Source: Oscillospiraceae bacterium
GTDB taxonomy: Bacteria > Bacillota > Clostridia > Oscillospirales > Oscillospiraceae
NCBI GenBank assembly: GCA_017458065.1
Contig: JAFTGD010000034.1
Span: forward strand, 41,402 to 105,401
Reading direction: 5' to 3'
DNA: 64,000 nt
Below the pieces are notes generated by a model. It was not told the origin of the DNA and ran no database searches. It saw only the letters and a program-made list of their open reading frames with translations. Positions 1 through 6,954 of the stretch are shown piece by piece. The position numbers and the translations under genes are program-made. Numbering within the stretch: position 1 is the first letter of the stretch; every line of letters starts with the position of its first letter.

Positions 1-366
1 GCGAATCAGCGTGATATGCGGTGAGAACCTTTTCCTGTCAAACGGAATATCGGCCTCTGGCAGAGCCCTCCGCAACCGCTTCACATAGCTTTCCAGCGCG
101 TTGTTCTTTTCAATTCCCGCCCAGAGGAGATCGCCAAAGCTGCCAAAGCCGGACAAGCGGATTTCAGTGGACTGGAAGGGAACTGAGGAGAGAACGTCCA
201 GAACATCGTCCGGCTCAGGATATTCCCCGATGAAGGCCAGTGTAATGTGGAAATTCTCTTCCGGGGAGTAATTCCCCCGGACACCGCGGCGGGAAAGATA
301 ATCCTGCGTCTGTTTGAGCGCAGCTTTCATCTCTGCGGAAAGCGGGATCGCTATAAAGAGTCTCAT
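1..366 (-). CDS. thpR: RNA 2',3'-cyclic phosphodiesterase (2'-5' RNA ligase family), 3' end cut by window edge
   Basis: Open frame of 122 codons running off the left edge. It begins MRLFIAIPLS and carries both signatures of the 2H phosphoesterase superfamily: an HITLAF motif (His40) and an HITLIR motif (His117), the two His-x-Thr elements that hydrolyse 2',3'-cyclic phosphate ends of RNA. The family is about 180 residues long, so roughly a third is missing. No membrane segment or signal peptide. The next gene downstream in the window (437-1312) is on the same strand and lies upstream of it. The physiological substrate of bacterial ThpR remains uncertain; the enzyme class is secure. Confidence 0.85.
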   Translation of the reverse strand, partial: MRLFIAIPLSAEMKAALKQTQDYLSRRGVRGNYSPEENFHITLAFIGEYPEPDDVLDVLSSVPFQSTEIRLSGFGSFGDLLWAGIEKNNALESYVKRLRRALPEADIPFDRKRFSPHITLIR

Positions 367-436
367 AACGTATCGTCTTCACTGCTCCTTGTGGTATGGC
401 TGTTTGTATTGATTTGAACACACTGCCGTTCTTCCT

Positions 437-1312
437 CTATTCATTTACGGGGTCCCCTGCCGGCGATGGGTCGGCCGGCAGGACCCGCTCACGGAAGCCG
501 AGATGCAGGGCGTCGGTCGGGCAGGCCGAGACGCAGATCCCGCAGCGGATGCACTCGGCGCTGTTGGGCCTGCGGACCGGATCCGCCTGCATGGGGCAGG
601 CCCGGGTACAGCCGCCGCAGTGCACACAGCGCTGCTCGTCATGCTGCATCCGGAGAAGGCTCACGCGGTTCAGCATCCCATAGATGGCCCCCAGCGGGCA
701 GAGGTACTTGCAGAAGGGGCGGAAGACCAGCACACTCCCGATCACGACGGCCAGCAACACCAGCATCTTCCACCCGAACAGCAGCCCGAGGGCGAAGTTC
801 GTCTTCGCCCCGTGCAGCAGGACCAGAGGAATCCCACCCTCCAGGGTCCCCGCCGGACAGAGGAATTTGCAGAAAGTCGGCGTCCAGGCTGTCAGCATCG
901 GCAGTATGATAACCAGCAACAGCAGCACCAGGTATTTTCCCCACCGGAGCGGCCGGTCCAGCCGGAAGTGCTCCGGTTTTTTCTTTGGGAAGGGGATTTT
1001 GTGCAGCAGCTCCTGCACGAAGCCGAAGGGACACAGAAAACCGCACACTGCCCTCCCGAGCAGCGCGCCGAAGAACAGCAGAAAGCCCATCACGTAATAG
1101 GGGAAGCGGATCGGCCGGGACGAGAGGAAGTTCTGCAGCGCGCCGATGGGACAGGCGCCCACCGCGCCCGGGCAAGAATAGCAGTTCAGCCCGGGGACGC
1201 ATACGTTTTTTCCGGCTCCCTGATAGATCTTCCCGGTTGCAAAGCCCTTGAAATTGGCGTTCTGAATCAGCAGGGCGCAGAACTGGATCCAGCTGCGCGC
1301 CTTTTTAACCAA
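437..1312 (-). CDS. 4Fe-4S membrane polyferredoxin (NapH/YccM-like)
   Basis: Integral membrane electron-transfer protein of 291 residues. The N-terminal part holds CxxC/CP motifs (CYSCPG, ACPIG), then several membrane spans containing FLCPFG, FLCPAG and YLCPLG motifs. The C-terminus has a pair of ferredoxin-type clusters, CVHCGGCTRACP and CIRCGICVSACP. The family passes electrons across or along the membrane to periplasmic redox partners. The start is TTG (codon 1312-1310), overlapping the preceding 44-aa CXXC gene by 8 bp, with GGAG upstream; no ATG fits better. It is the last gene of a TlpA-CXXC-polyferredoxin operon, so a role in supplying electrons to the extracytoplasmic TlpA-like thioredoxin is inferred. 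Confidence 0.85.
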   Translation of the reverse strand: MVKKARSWIQFCALLIQNANFKGFATGKIYQGAGKNVCVPGLNCYSCPGAVGACPIGALQNFLSSRPIRFPYYVMGFLLFFGALLGRAVCGFLCPFGFVQELLHKIPFPKKKPEHFRLDRPLRWGKYLVLLLLVIILPMLTAWTPTFCKFLCPAGTLEGGIPLVLLHGAKTNFALGLLFGWKMLVLLAVVIGSVLVFRPFCKYLCPLGAIYGMLNRVSLLRMQHDEQRCVHCGGCTRACPMQADPVRRPNSAECIRCGICVSACPTDALHLGFRERVLPADPSPAGDPVNE

Positions 1313-1439
1313 CGCCGATGCACTCCAGGCAAATCTGCGCCGCCTTGCGCAGCACCTGCTGGTTCTGCCCCAGCCAGAGGCCGAGGCCGATCAGCCCTGC
1401 AGAGGCTGCGAGCAGCAGGCCGGGGATGCCTCTTCTCAT
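1305..1439 (-). CDS. CD1871A-type small membrane protein with CxxC motif
   Basis: A 44-residue protein: positively charged start MRRGIPG, one hydrophobic helix (about residues 7-24), then a C-terminal ICLECIGVG motif with a Cys37-x-x-Cys40 pair. This matches the short 'CD1871A family CXXC motif-containing protein' that sits between a TlpA-like gene and a 4Fe-4S membrane protein in Clostridia. Its ATG overlaps the TGA of the TlpA gene (ATGA), and its own stop overlaps the TTG start of the polyferredoxin gene, so all three are translationally coupled. It may be a redox relay between membrane clusters and the lipoprotein thioredoxin; this is inference. Confidence 0.8.
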   Translation of the reverse strand: MRRGIPGLLLAASAGLIGLGLWLGQNQQVLRKAAQICLECIGVG

Positions 1440-2050
1440 TTCAGCAGCTCCTGGATGACCGTTTCCCACTGGGCATAGCTCCGGCTGCCGCCGTACAGCT
1501 CCCCGACCAGATGGCCCTCGCCGTCCACAAAGATGGTCACCGGGATGTAGCCAGTGTTCATCACTTTGTCGATGCTCTCGGTGAGCCGCAGCGTGGGATA
1601 AGTGACGCCGAGCTCTTCCATCTTCAGGATGTTGTCCTTTTCATACTCTTCCATCGAGATCCCCAGGATCCGGAAGCCGTCCTCCTCGTATTTCTCATAG
1701 AGTTTCTGCAGGTCCGGCATCTCGCCGACGCACGGCGGGCACCAGTAGGCCCAGAGGTTCAGCATGGTGAGCTTTGCCTCCGCAAAGCAGAGATCGGTCC
1801 ACTCGTTCCCTTCCGTGTCCACGGTGGTGAAGACGATATCCGGGCTCCAGTCCTCCGGAACCGCCGCCTCTTCGCTCTCCGGCGTTTCGGTTTCCGGGGC
1901 TTCAGGGGTGCTTTCCGGGATTTCGGTTTCCTGTACCTCCGCTGAGGGAGCTGGGGTTACGGCTGACGCGGCCGCCTGTTGTCCGCAGCCGGCGAGCGCC
2001 AGGCAGCTGAGCAGCAGGGCCAGTACGCAGCATATGATCGTCTTTTTCAT
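1436..2050 (-). CDS. TlpA/ResA-family thioredoxin-like lipoprotein
   Basis: Protein of 204 residues with a lipoprotein signal peptide (lipobox ALAGC, lipidated Cys22), an acidic Pro/Glu/Thr-rich spacer (about 30-68), and a thioredoxin fold whose active site is WCPPC (Cys104, Cys107). Such proteins reduce disulfides or heme-binding cysteines outside the membrane. The promoter at 2094-2122 and coupling to the CXXC peptide and polyferredoxin genes make it the first gene of a three-gene extracytoplasmic redox operon. No cytochrome maturation gene is visible nearby, so a general thiol-reductase role is more likely than cytochrome biogenesis. Confidence 0.88.
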   Translation of the reverse strand: MKKTIICCVLALLLSCLALAGCGQQAAASAVTPAPSAEVQETEIPESTPEAPETETPESEEAAVPEDWSPDIVFTTVDTEGNEWTDLCFAEAKLTMLNLWAYWCPPCVGEMPDLQKLYEKYEEDGFRILGISMEEYEKDNILKMEELGVTYPTLRLTESIDKVMNTGYIPVTIFVDGEGHLVGELYGGSRSYAQWETVIQELLK

Positions 2051-2093
2051 TTGGTTCCTTCTTTCATGCGGTGTTTTTTCTTCCTATTGATCA

Positions 2094-2122
2094 AGTATGA
2101 AGGAGAACTTCTCTTTTGTCAA
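2094..2122 (-). promoter_or_regulatory. sigma-A promoter of the TlpA operon
   Basis: On the minus strand TTGACA (2122-2117), a 17-bp spacer and CATACT (2099-2094). The spacer contains the odd palindrome GAGAAGTTCTC, a possible operator. The rest of the 418-bp gap (2051-2468) holds no gene. Confidence 0.6.
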
Positions 2123-2370
2123 GAGTATTGCAACCGTCGAACACTCTCTTCTGCGCCGCGGCTGTGTCCGTGTTGTGCCGCACAGCCATTCTGTCATCTT
2201 GACGATAATTCTGAATCCCGCCTGAAGACAGAAATGCCGTTTCGGACACTTTGTCCGCCGGTGTCAGGACAGGGCACATTCCTGCGTTTGTTAAAACCTT
2301 GCTAAACGTGTAAAAACAACCCAATTTTTGTGCAAAAGTGCCAGTTCGTGCAGTTCTATTTGATTCTGAA

Positions 2371-2399
2371 TTGACTTTCTTATGAAATTTTTATATAAT
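2371..2399 (+). promoter_or_regulatory. sigma-A promoter of the small-protein/OYE operon
   Basis: TTGACT (2371-2376), exactly 17 bp, then TATAAT (2394-2399). Transcription would start near 2406, about 60 nt before the ATG at 2469. Confidence 0.75.
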
Positions 2400-2468
2400 A
2401 TATGGGTGCAAAACTGTGGTTTTCATAGCAGTACATCATCATACTTTTTACAGGAGGGAGTAACATCT

Positions 2469-2678
2469 ATGAAGAAAGCAGCAAAGAAGCTCTTGTTCCT
2501 CGCTTGCTTCGGCGGCTTTGCTTATCTGCTCGGTAAGCTGGCTCAGAAGGATGAAGTCCAGGAGAAGCTGTTTGAAGTCCTCGGCGAAGACACCTACCTC
2601 GCCATCCTCGACAAGGTCCGTCTCGGCGGCGACCTGCTCATGTGGCCGATCGACTACGTCAGAGCTTTGCTTCCGTGA
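2469..2678 (+). CDS. small membrane protein of unknown function
   Basis: A 69-residue protein starting MKKAAKKLLF, with an AGGAGGGA ribosome site about 10 nt before the ATG. I prefer this start to the upstream in-frame ATG at 2382, which has no ribosome site and lies on the promoter. Residues 8-20 form a short hydrophobic segment after a Lys-rich start; the remainder is an amphipathic helix-rich tail ending in YVRALLP. It precedes the flavoenzyme gene by 37 bp and shares its promoter. I do not recognise the family; membrane tethering of, or partnership with, the flavoenzyme is only a guess. Confidence 0.7.
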   Translation: MKKAAKKLLFLACFGGFAYLLGKLAQKDEVQEKLFEVLGEDTYLAILDKVRLGGDLLMWPIDYVRALLP

Positions 2679-2715
2679 TCGGTACGGAAAGTCTATTTTG
2701 AAAAGGAGTTAATCT

Positions 2716-4776
2716 ATGAATCCGAAATATGAGCCTCTATTTACTCCGTTCAAAATCGGAGAGGTAGAAATCCCCAACCGCATCGTGCAATGTTCCATGG
2801 GCGGCACGACCCTGTTCGGCTGGCTGGAGCCTTCCCACTTTGACCTGGAAGGCGCGGACTTCCTGCTCAAACGTGCGAAGGACGGCGTCGGCCTGGTCCT
2901 CCCCGGCATGCAGGTCATCCGTGACACCATGGGCCGCAAGTGGCTCGATTCCAACCGTCAGATGTACCGTGTGCTCAAGCCCTATATGGACGAGTATCAC
3001 AAGACCGGCGGTAAGCTCTTCATTCAGCTGGCAGGCGGCTTCGGCCGTTCCATGGCCGTTACCCCCTGGATGGCCGCCCTCGGCAGAAACGACCTGCTGA
3101 ACAAGATCGCCAGCCCCATCGTCGACGTGCAGTATGCCTGTGCCTCCGCCTCCGCCACTCCGAACCGCTGGGCCGACAACCTGACCTCCCGTCCCTTCAC
3201 CGTGGAAGAGATCCAGGAGATGGTCTGGCACTTCGGCGCCACCGCCAAGAAGCTGCGCGAAGCCGGTGTCGACGGCGTTGAGATCCACGCTGTACACGAA
3301 GGCTACAACCTCGACCAGTTCGCCATTGCGAACATGAACTTCCGTACCGACCAGTACGGCGGCTCTCTGGAGAACCGTCTGCGCTTCGCCACTGAGATCG
3401 TCCAGTCGATCCACGAGCAGGCCGGCGACGACTTCCCCGTCTCCCTCCGTTATTCTGTCCGCTCCTGCACCAAGGGTTGGCGCAAGGGTGCCATGCCCGG
3501 CGAAGAGTTTGAAGAGTTCGGCCGTGACCTGGCTGAGTCCGAGAAGGCCGTCAAGATCCTGCAGGATGCCGGCTATGCCTTCCTCAACTGCGACAACGGC
3601 ACCTACGACGCCTGGTACTGGGCACATCCGCCACAGTACATGCCGGATAACTGCAACCTCGCAGACGTTGAGCACATCCGTCAGTTCATCGACATCCCGG
3701 TCGCCTGCGCCGGCCGTATGGATCCGGTCAAGGCCGCGGAAGAGATTGCCGCCGGCCGTCTGGACGCCGTCGCCATCGCCCGCCAGAACCTGGTTGATGA
3801 GCACTGGGTCACCAAGATCAAAGAGGGCCGCGAAGACGAGATCCGTCCCTGCATCCGCTGCCACAACGGCTGCTTCAACTTCTCCAAGGCTGCCGGCACC
3901 GAGAACATGCAGTCCCTGGGCGACTCCCTGCACCTCGGCCGCTGCGCTCTGAACCCGCCCACCATGCAGCACAACCGCTATAAGATCGTCCCGACCAAGA
4001 AGCCCAAGAAGGTCGCCATCATCGGCGGCGGCGTCGGCGGTATGGAGTGCGCGCTGGTCCTGAAGAAGCGCGGCCACAACCCGGTCATCTTCGAGAAGGA
4101 AGATCAGCTCGGTGGTCTGTTCCTGACGGCTTCCGCGATGACCTTCAAAGAGAACGACAAGGATCTGCTCCGCTGGTACCGGGACGAGATCAAGCGTTAC
4201 AACATCGACGTCCGCTTCAACACCGAGGTCAACGACCTTGGCACCATCAAGCGCGGCTTTGACGAGATCATCGTCTGCACCGGTTCCGTTCCCAGAGCCA
4301 TGCCTCAGATCAAAGGCTTTGACAAGACCATGAGCTTCCGCGAGCTGCTCCGCGAGAAGAAGGAATGCGGCGACACGGTCGTCTTCCTCGGTGGCGGTCA
4401 GTCCTCCTGCGAGGCGGCCTACGACCTCGTCCTCGCCGGCAAGCACCCGGTCATCGTCGAGTACGGCAACGACCTGGTCGCGGCTCAGGCTACCTGCCTT
4501 GCCAACACCTCGTTCCTGCGTGACGCCATGGAGTATCACAAGGTTCCGACCTATCTGCACAGCACCATCACCGAGATCGGCGACGGCTACTGCATGATCA
4601 AGACTCCGGACGGTGAATTCAAGCAGGAGTGCGACACCGTTGTCAACGGCATCGGCTTTGTCCCGGCTCCGGTCGGCGACAAAGGCGCACATGTGCACCG
4701 CGTCGGCGACTGCGTTGCCATCGGCAACCTGCGCACCGTTATCTGGCGCGCATGGGATGTTTGCATGCGCATCTAA
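2716..4776 (+). CDS. OYE-family NADH:flavin oxidoreductase / 2-enoate reductase-like flavoenzyme
   Basis: Protein of 686 residues with the three-part architecture of 2,4-dienoyl-CoA reductase, 2-enoate reductase and BaiCD/BaiH enzymes. An N-terminal FMN TIM barrel contains the HAVHEGYNLDQF and YGGSLENR segments. A [4Fe-4S] cysteine set follows (CIRCHNGC and a later C), then a C-terminal FAD/NAD(P) dinucleotide-binding half (IIGGGVGGMECAL; VVFLGGGQSSCEAA). It probably reduces an alpha,beta-unsaturated carbonyl or acid with NADH. The C-terminal codons for RAWDVCMRI are part of a tandem repeat that also duplicates the terminator downstream. Ribosome site AAGGAG is well placed. Substrate unknown. 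Confidence 0.88.
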   Translation: MNPKYEPLFTPFKIGEVEIPNRIVQCSMGGTTLFGWLEPSHFDLEGADFLLKRAKDGVGLVLPGMQVIRDTMGRKWLDSNRQMYRVLKPYMDEYHKTGGKLFIQLAGGFGRSMAVTPWMAALGRNDLLNKIASPIVDVQYACASASATPNRWADNLTSRPFTVEEIQEMVWHFGATAKKLREAGVDGVEIHAVHEGYNLDQFAIANMNFRTDQYGGSLENRLRFATEIVQSIHEQAGDDFPVSLRYSVRSCTKGWRKGAMPGEEFEEFGRDLAESEKAVKILQDAGYAFLNCDNGTYDAWYWAHPPQYMPDNCNLADVEHIRQFIDIPVACAGRMDPVKAAEEIAAGRLDAVAIARQNLVDEHWVTKIKEGREDEIRPCIRCHNGCFNFSKAAGTENMQSLGDSLHLGRCALNPPTMQHNRYKIVPTKKPKKVAIIGGGVGGMECALVLKKRGHNPVIFEKEDQLGGLFLTASAMTFKENDKDLLRWYRDEIKRYNIDVRFNTEVNDLGTIKRGFDEIIVCTGSVPRAMPQIKGFDKTMSFRELLREKKECGDTVVFLGGGQSSCEAAYDLVLAGKHPVIVEYGNDLVAAQATCLANTSFLRDAMEYHKVPTYLHSTITEIGDGYCMIKTPDGEFKQECDTVVNGIGFVPAPVGDKGAHVHRVGDCVAIGNLRTVIWRAWDVCMRI

Positions 4777-4999
4777 AATTTGTTTGTGTCCCTCCCCCGC
4801 TGGGGGAGGGATACGTTTTTGTTCGCATGGGACGTCTGCATGTGTATCTAAAGTTTGTTTGTGTCCCTCCCCCGTTGGGGAGGGATACGGTTTTTTGTTC
4901 GCATGGGATGTCTGCATGCGTATCTAAAGTTTGTTCGTGTCCCTCCCCCGCTAGGGGAGGGATACAGTTTTCTGTTCGCATGGGATGTCTGTATGCGCC
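4749..4999. repeat. tandem repeat of gene 3' end plus terminator hairpin (3 full copies + partial 4th)
   Basis: Units start at 4749, 4824, 4900 and 4977 (periods 75, 76, 77 bp; last copy truncated at about 23 bp). Each full unit carries the last codons of the flavoenzyme (encoding AWDVCMRI-stop or a variant), then a G/C hairpin and a T-rich tail. Hairpins lie at 4790-4810 (9-bp stem), 4865-4884 (8 bp) and 4941-4961 (8 bp). Copies differ by only a few substitutions. Confidence 0.9.
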
Positions 5000-5023
5000 T
5001 TGATTTTCCCCATAATAGTTTAA

Positions 5024-5049
5024 CCCTCTCCTTTCGGAGAGGGTTTTTT
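5024..5049. terminator. intrinsic terminator between convergent genes
   Basis: Stem CCCTCTCC / GGAGAGGG (8 bp), 4-nt loop, followed by six T on the plus strand. It closes the flavoenzyme operon after the repeat array and abuts the stop of the convergent gene at 5049. Confidence 0.8.
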
Positions 5050-5417
5050 CATTTCGAAAGCAGTTCGTCCATCTTTGCCGCGGCAAAGCGGATCAGGTCG
5101 TCGCAGGGGATCTTCGCCGCTTTCAGGTCCTCGCAGCGCACCGCGCCGAACTTCTCACGGAAGGCGGCGATCAGCTCCCGGTCGACGCCGTTGATCAACG
5201 GGCGGTTCTCAGCGCCGTACTTCATCCCCGCTGCCATCACCGCGCCGGAGATCGCCCCGCACAGCTCCCTGCAGCCGGCTCCGCCGCCAAAGCCCGTGGC
5301 AACCGCCGCGGCGGTCTTTTCATCCAACCCGGAGTGCTTTTGGAGGGTCATCAGGACCGACTGCGCGCAGTTATATCCCCTGTCATGCAGGGCAGAGGCT
5401 TTTTCTTCGGTTGTCAT
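5049..5417 (-). CDS. C_GCAxxG_C_C family redox-type protein
   Basis: Protein of 122 residues with the cysteine pattern of the C_GCAxxG_C_C family: Cys17 in GYNCAQSV, the GAGCRELCGAISGAVMAAG core (Cys49, Cys53), and two C-terminal cysteines (Cys95, Cys104). These small proteins are common in anaerobes and are thought to bind metal or act in redox reactions, often alone or next to oxidoreductases; their biochemistry is not established. It has its own promoter (5498-5527) and convergently faces the flavoenzyme operon. Confidence 0.85.
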   Translation of the reverse strand: MTTEEKASALHDRGYNCAQSVLMTLQKHSGLDEKTAAAVATGFGGGAGCRELCGAISGAVMAAGMKYGAENRPLINGVDRELIAAFREKFGAVRCEDLKAAKIPCDDLIRFAAAKMDELLSK

Positions 5418-5497
5418 GGGTCGTCCTCCCGTATGGTTGTGAATTTTCTGTCCGGCCTGCGCCTCCGCAGCCCGGCAGAACCGCCTGTTATTTATGA

Positions 5498-5527
5498 ATT
5501 ATAACATATAGAAGCCATGTTTGTCAT
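5498..5527 (-). promoter_or_regulatory. promoter of the C_GCAxxG_C_C gene
   Basis: Minus strand ATGACA (5527-5522), 18-bp spacer, TATAAT (5503-5498). The aminotransferase promoter on the other strand must lie in the same 231-bp gap; a weak TGGATT-17-TATGAT candidate ends near 5577. Confidence 0.55.
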
Positions 5528-5648
5528 TGAGAACTTTTCTATTCTGTCAATGGATTTTTCCCCTTTTTTTTGCTATGATTACAGTTACTTCTTTCCTTCG
5601 CTATCAAGGCAAAGAAAGGAGCAGACAGAAAGAAAAGGAGATATTATT

Positions 5649-6845
5649 ATGCAGCTGAAACTTTCCGACAGAATTATGAAGCCCGACTTCCAGGGCGAAT
5701 TCACCGCCTCCATTCTGGCCGCGGCAGCCTCTCCTGACATTATCTCCTTCGCCGGCGGCCTGCCGAACCCCGTTTCTTTCCCCATTCCGGAGATGGAAGC
5801 TGCCACGAAGAAGGTTCTCGAAGAGAATGGCGTCACCGCCCTGCAGTACAGCTCCACCCAGGGCTGGCCCGCCCTGCGCAAGTGGATCGCCAAACGCTAT
5901 GAGACCATGGGCGTCAGCGATGTGAGCCCCGACGATATCATCGTCACCAACGGCTCCCAGCAGGCCCTCGCCATGATCGGCGCCGCCATGATCAACCCCG
6001 GCGACGAGATCATCGTCGAAGATCCCACTTACCTGGTCGCGCTGCAGTCCTTCCATGTGTTTGATCCCTCCGTCCTGACCGTCACCATGAATCCCGACGG
6101 CATCGACTGCGGTGAGCTGGCTGAGACGATCAAGAATCATCCCGAAGCCAAGTTTGCCTATCTGATCCCGAACTTCCAGAACCCGACCGGCCTGAGCTAT
6201 TCTCAGGAAGTCCATGACAAGGTCGTTGAGATCTTCAAAAACAGCAACGTGCTCCTTCTCGAGGACAACCCCTACCGCGAGATCCGCTTCGCCGGCACCG
6301 CCACCGACAGCTTCGGCAAGGAGCTGGGCGAGCAGTGCTGCATGCTGGGCACCTTCTCCAAGATCATCACCCCGGGCATGCGCATCGGCTGGATCTGTGT
6401 CCGCAACAAGGAACTGAAGGCAAAGCTTCTCAACTACAAGTCCACCGCCGACCTGCACACCAACATCTTCAGCCAGATGGTCCTGGCCCAGTACCTGGCC
6501 GACAACGATGTGGACGAGCACATCGCGAAGATCAAGGAACTCTACAAGGCCAAGTCCGACTTCATGGTCGCCTGCCTCAACAAGTACCTGCCCGAGGGCT
6601 GCGAGCTCACCCCCACTGAGGGCGGCATGTTCCTGTGGGTCACTCTGCCGAACAACCTTTCCGCGCTGCAGCTCTACTACAAAGCGCTGGAGAAGGGCGT
6701 CGCCATCTGCCCGGGCGATCCGTTCTATGAATATAAGCGCAATGTCTCAAGCTTCCGCGTCAACTACTCCAACTCCACCGACGAGGCCATCGAAAAGGGC
6801 GTCAAGATCCTCGGTGAGGCCTGCGCCGAAATGATGCAGGCGTAA
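5649..6845 (+). CDS. PLP-dependent aminotransferase (class I/II, MocR/LysN-like)
   Basis: Fold-type I aminotransferase of 398 residues. Landmarks are FAGGLPNP near the N-terminus, the QQAL helix, NFQNPTG, EDNPY and the cofactor lysine in GTFSKIITPGMRIGW (Lys238). The pattern resembles 2-aminoadipate / aromatic / branched-chain transaminases of the LysN-KAT branch, so it likely interconverts an amino acid and its 2-oxo acid using 2-oxoglutarate. The start at 5649 has AAAGGAG just upstream; the longer frame from 5517 has no ribosome site. It stands alone, ending in a strong terminator. An aromatic substrate would fit with IorAB in this window, but that is only suggestive. Confidence 0.87.
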   Translation: MQLKLSDRIMKPDFQGEFTASILAAAASPDIISFAGGLPNPVSFPIPEMEAATKKVLEENGVTALQYSSTQGWPALRKWIAKRYETMGVSDVSPDDIIVTNGSQQALAMIGAAMINPGDEIIVEDPTYLVALQSFHVFDPSVLTVTMNPDGIDCGELAETIKNHPEAKFAYLIPNFQNPTGLSYSQEVHDKVVEIFKNSNVLLLEDNPYREIRFAGTATDSFGKELGEQCCMLGTFSKIITPGMRIGWICVRNKELKAKLLNYKSTADLHTNIFSQMVLAQYLADNDVDEHIAKIKELYKAKSDFMVACLNKYLPEGCELTPTEGGMFLWVTLPNNLSALQLYYKALEKGVAICPGDPFYEYKRNVSSFRVNYSNSTDEAIEKGVKILGEACAEMMQA

Positions 6846-6876
6846 GCTGCAAAATTCAACCTGATCCAGACCTGGC

Positions 6877-6922
6877 AAAGGCCGGGAAGTATCGAATCCG
6901 TTCGGTACTCCCCGGCCTTTTT
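6877..6922 (+). terminator. intrinsic terminator of the aminotransferase gene
   Basis: Arms AAAGGCCGGG (6877-6886) and CCCGGCCTTT (6911-6920) pair perfectly and end in a T-run. Confidence 0.8.
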
Positions 6923-6954
6923 GGTTTTTGAAATTCAGCCGCTCTCCGCGCTGC

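Noticed and set aside
2737-4917. 726-codon open frame antisense to the OYE-type gene
   Set aside because: High GC content and codon bias of the real gene leave the opposite strand open; composition is Val/Ala/Asp-rich with no family motif, and the plus-strand enzyme is unmistakable.
4749-4999. CRISPR array
   Set aside because: Units are contiguous 75-77-bp tandem copies with no unique spacers, and they contain coding sequence and terminator hairpins.
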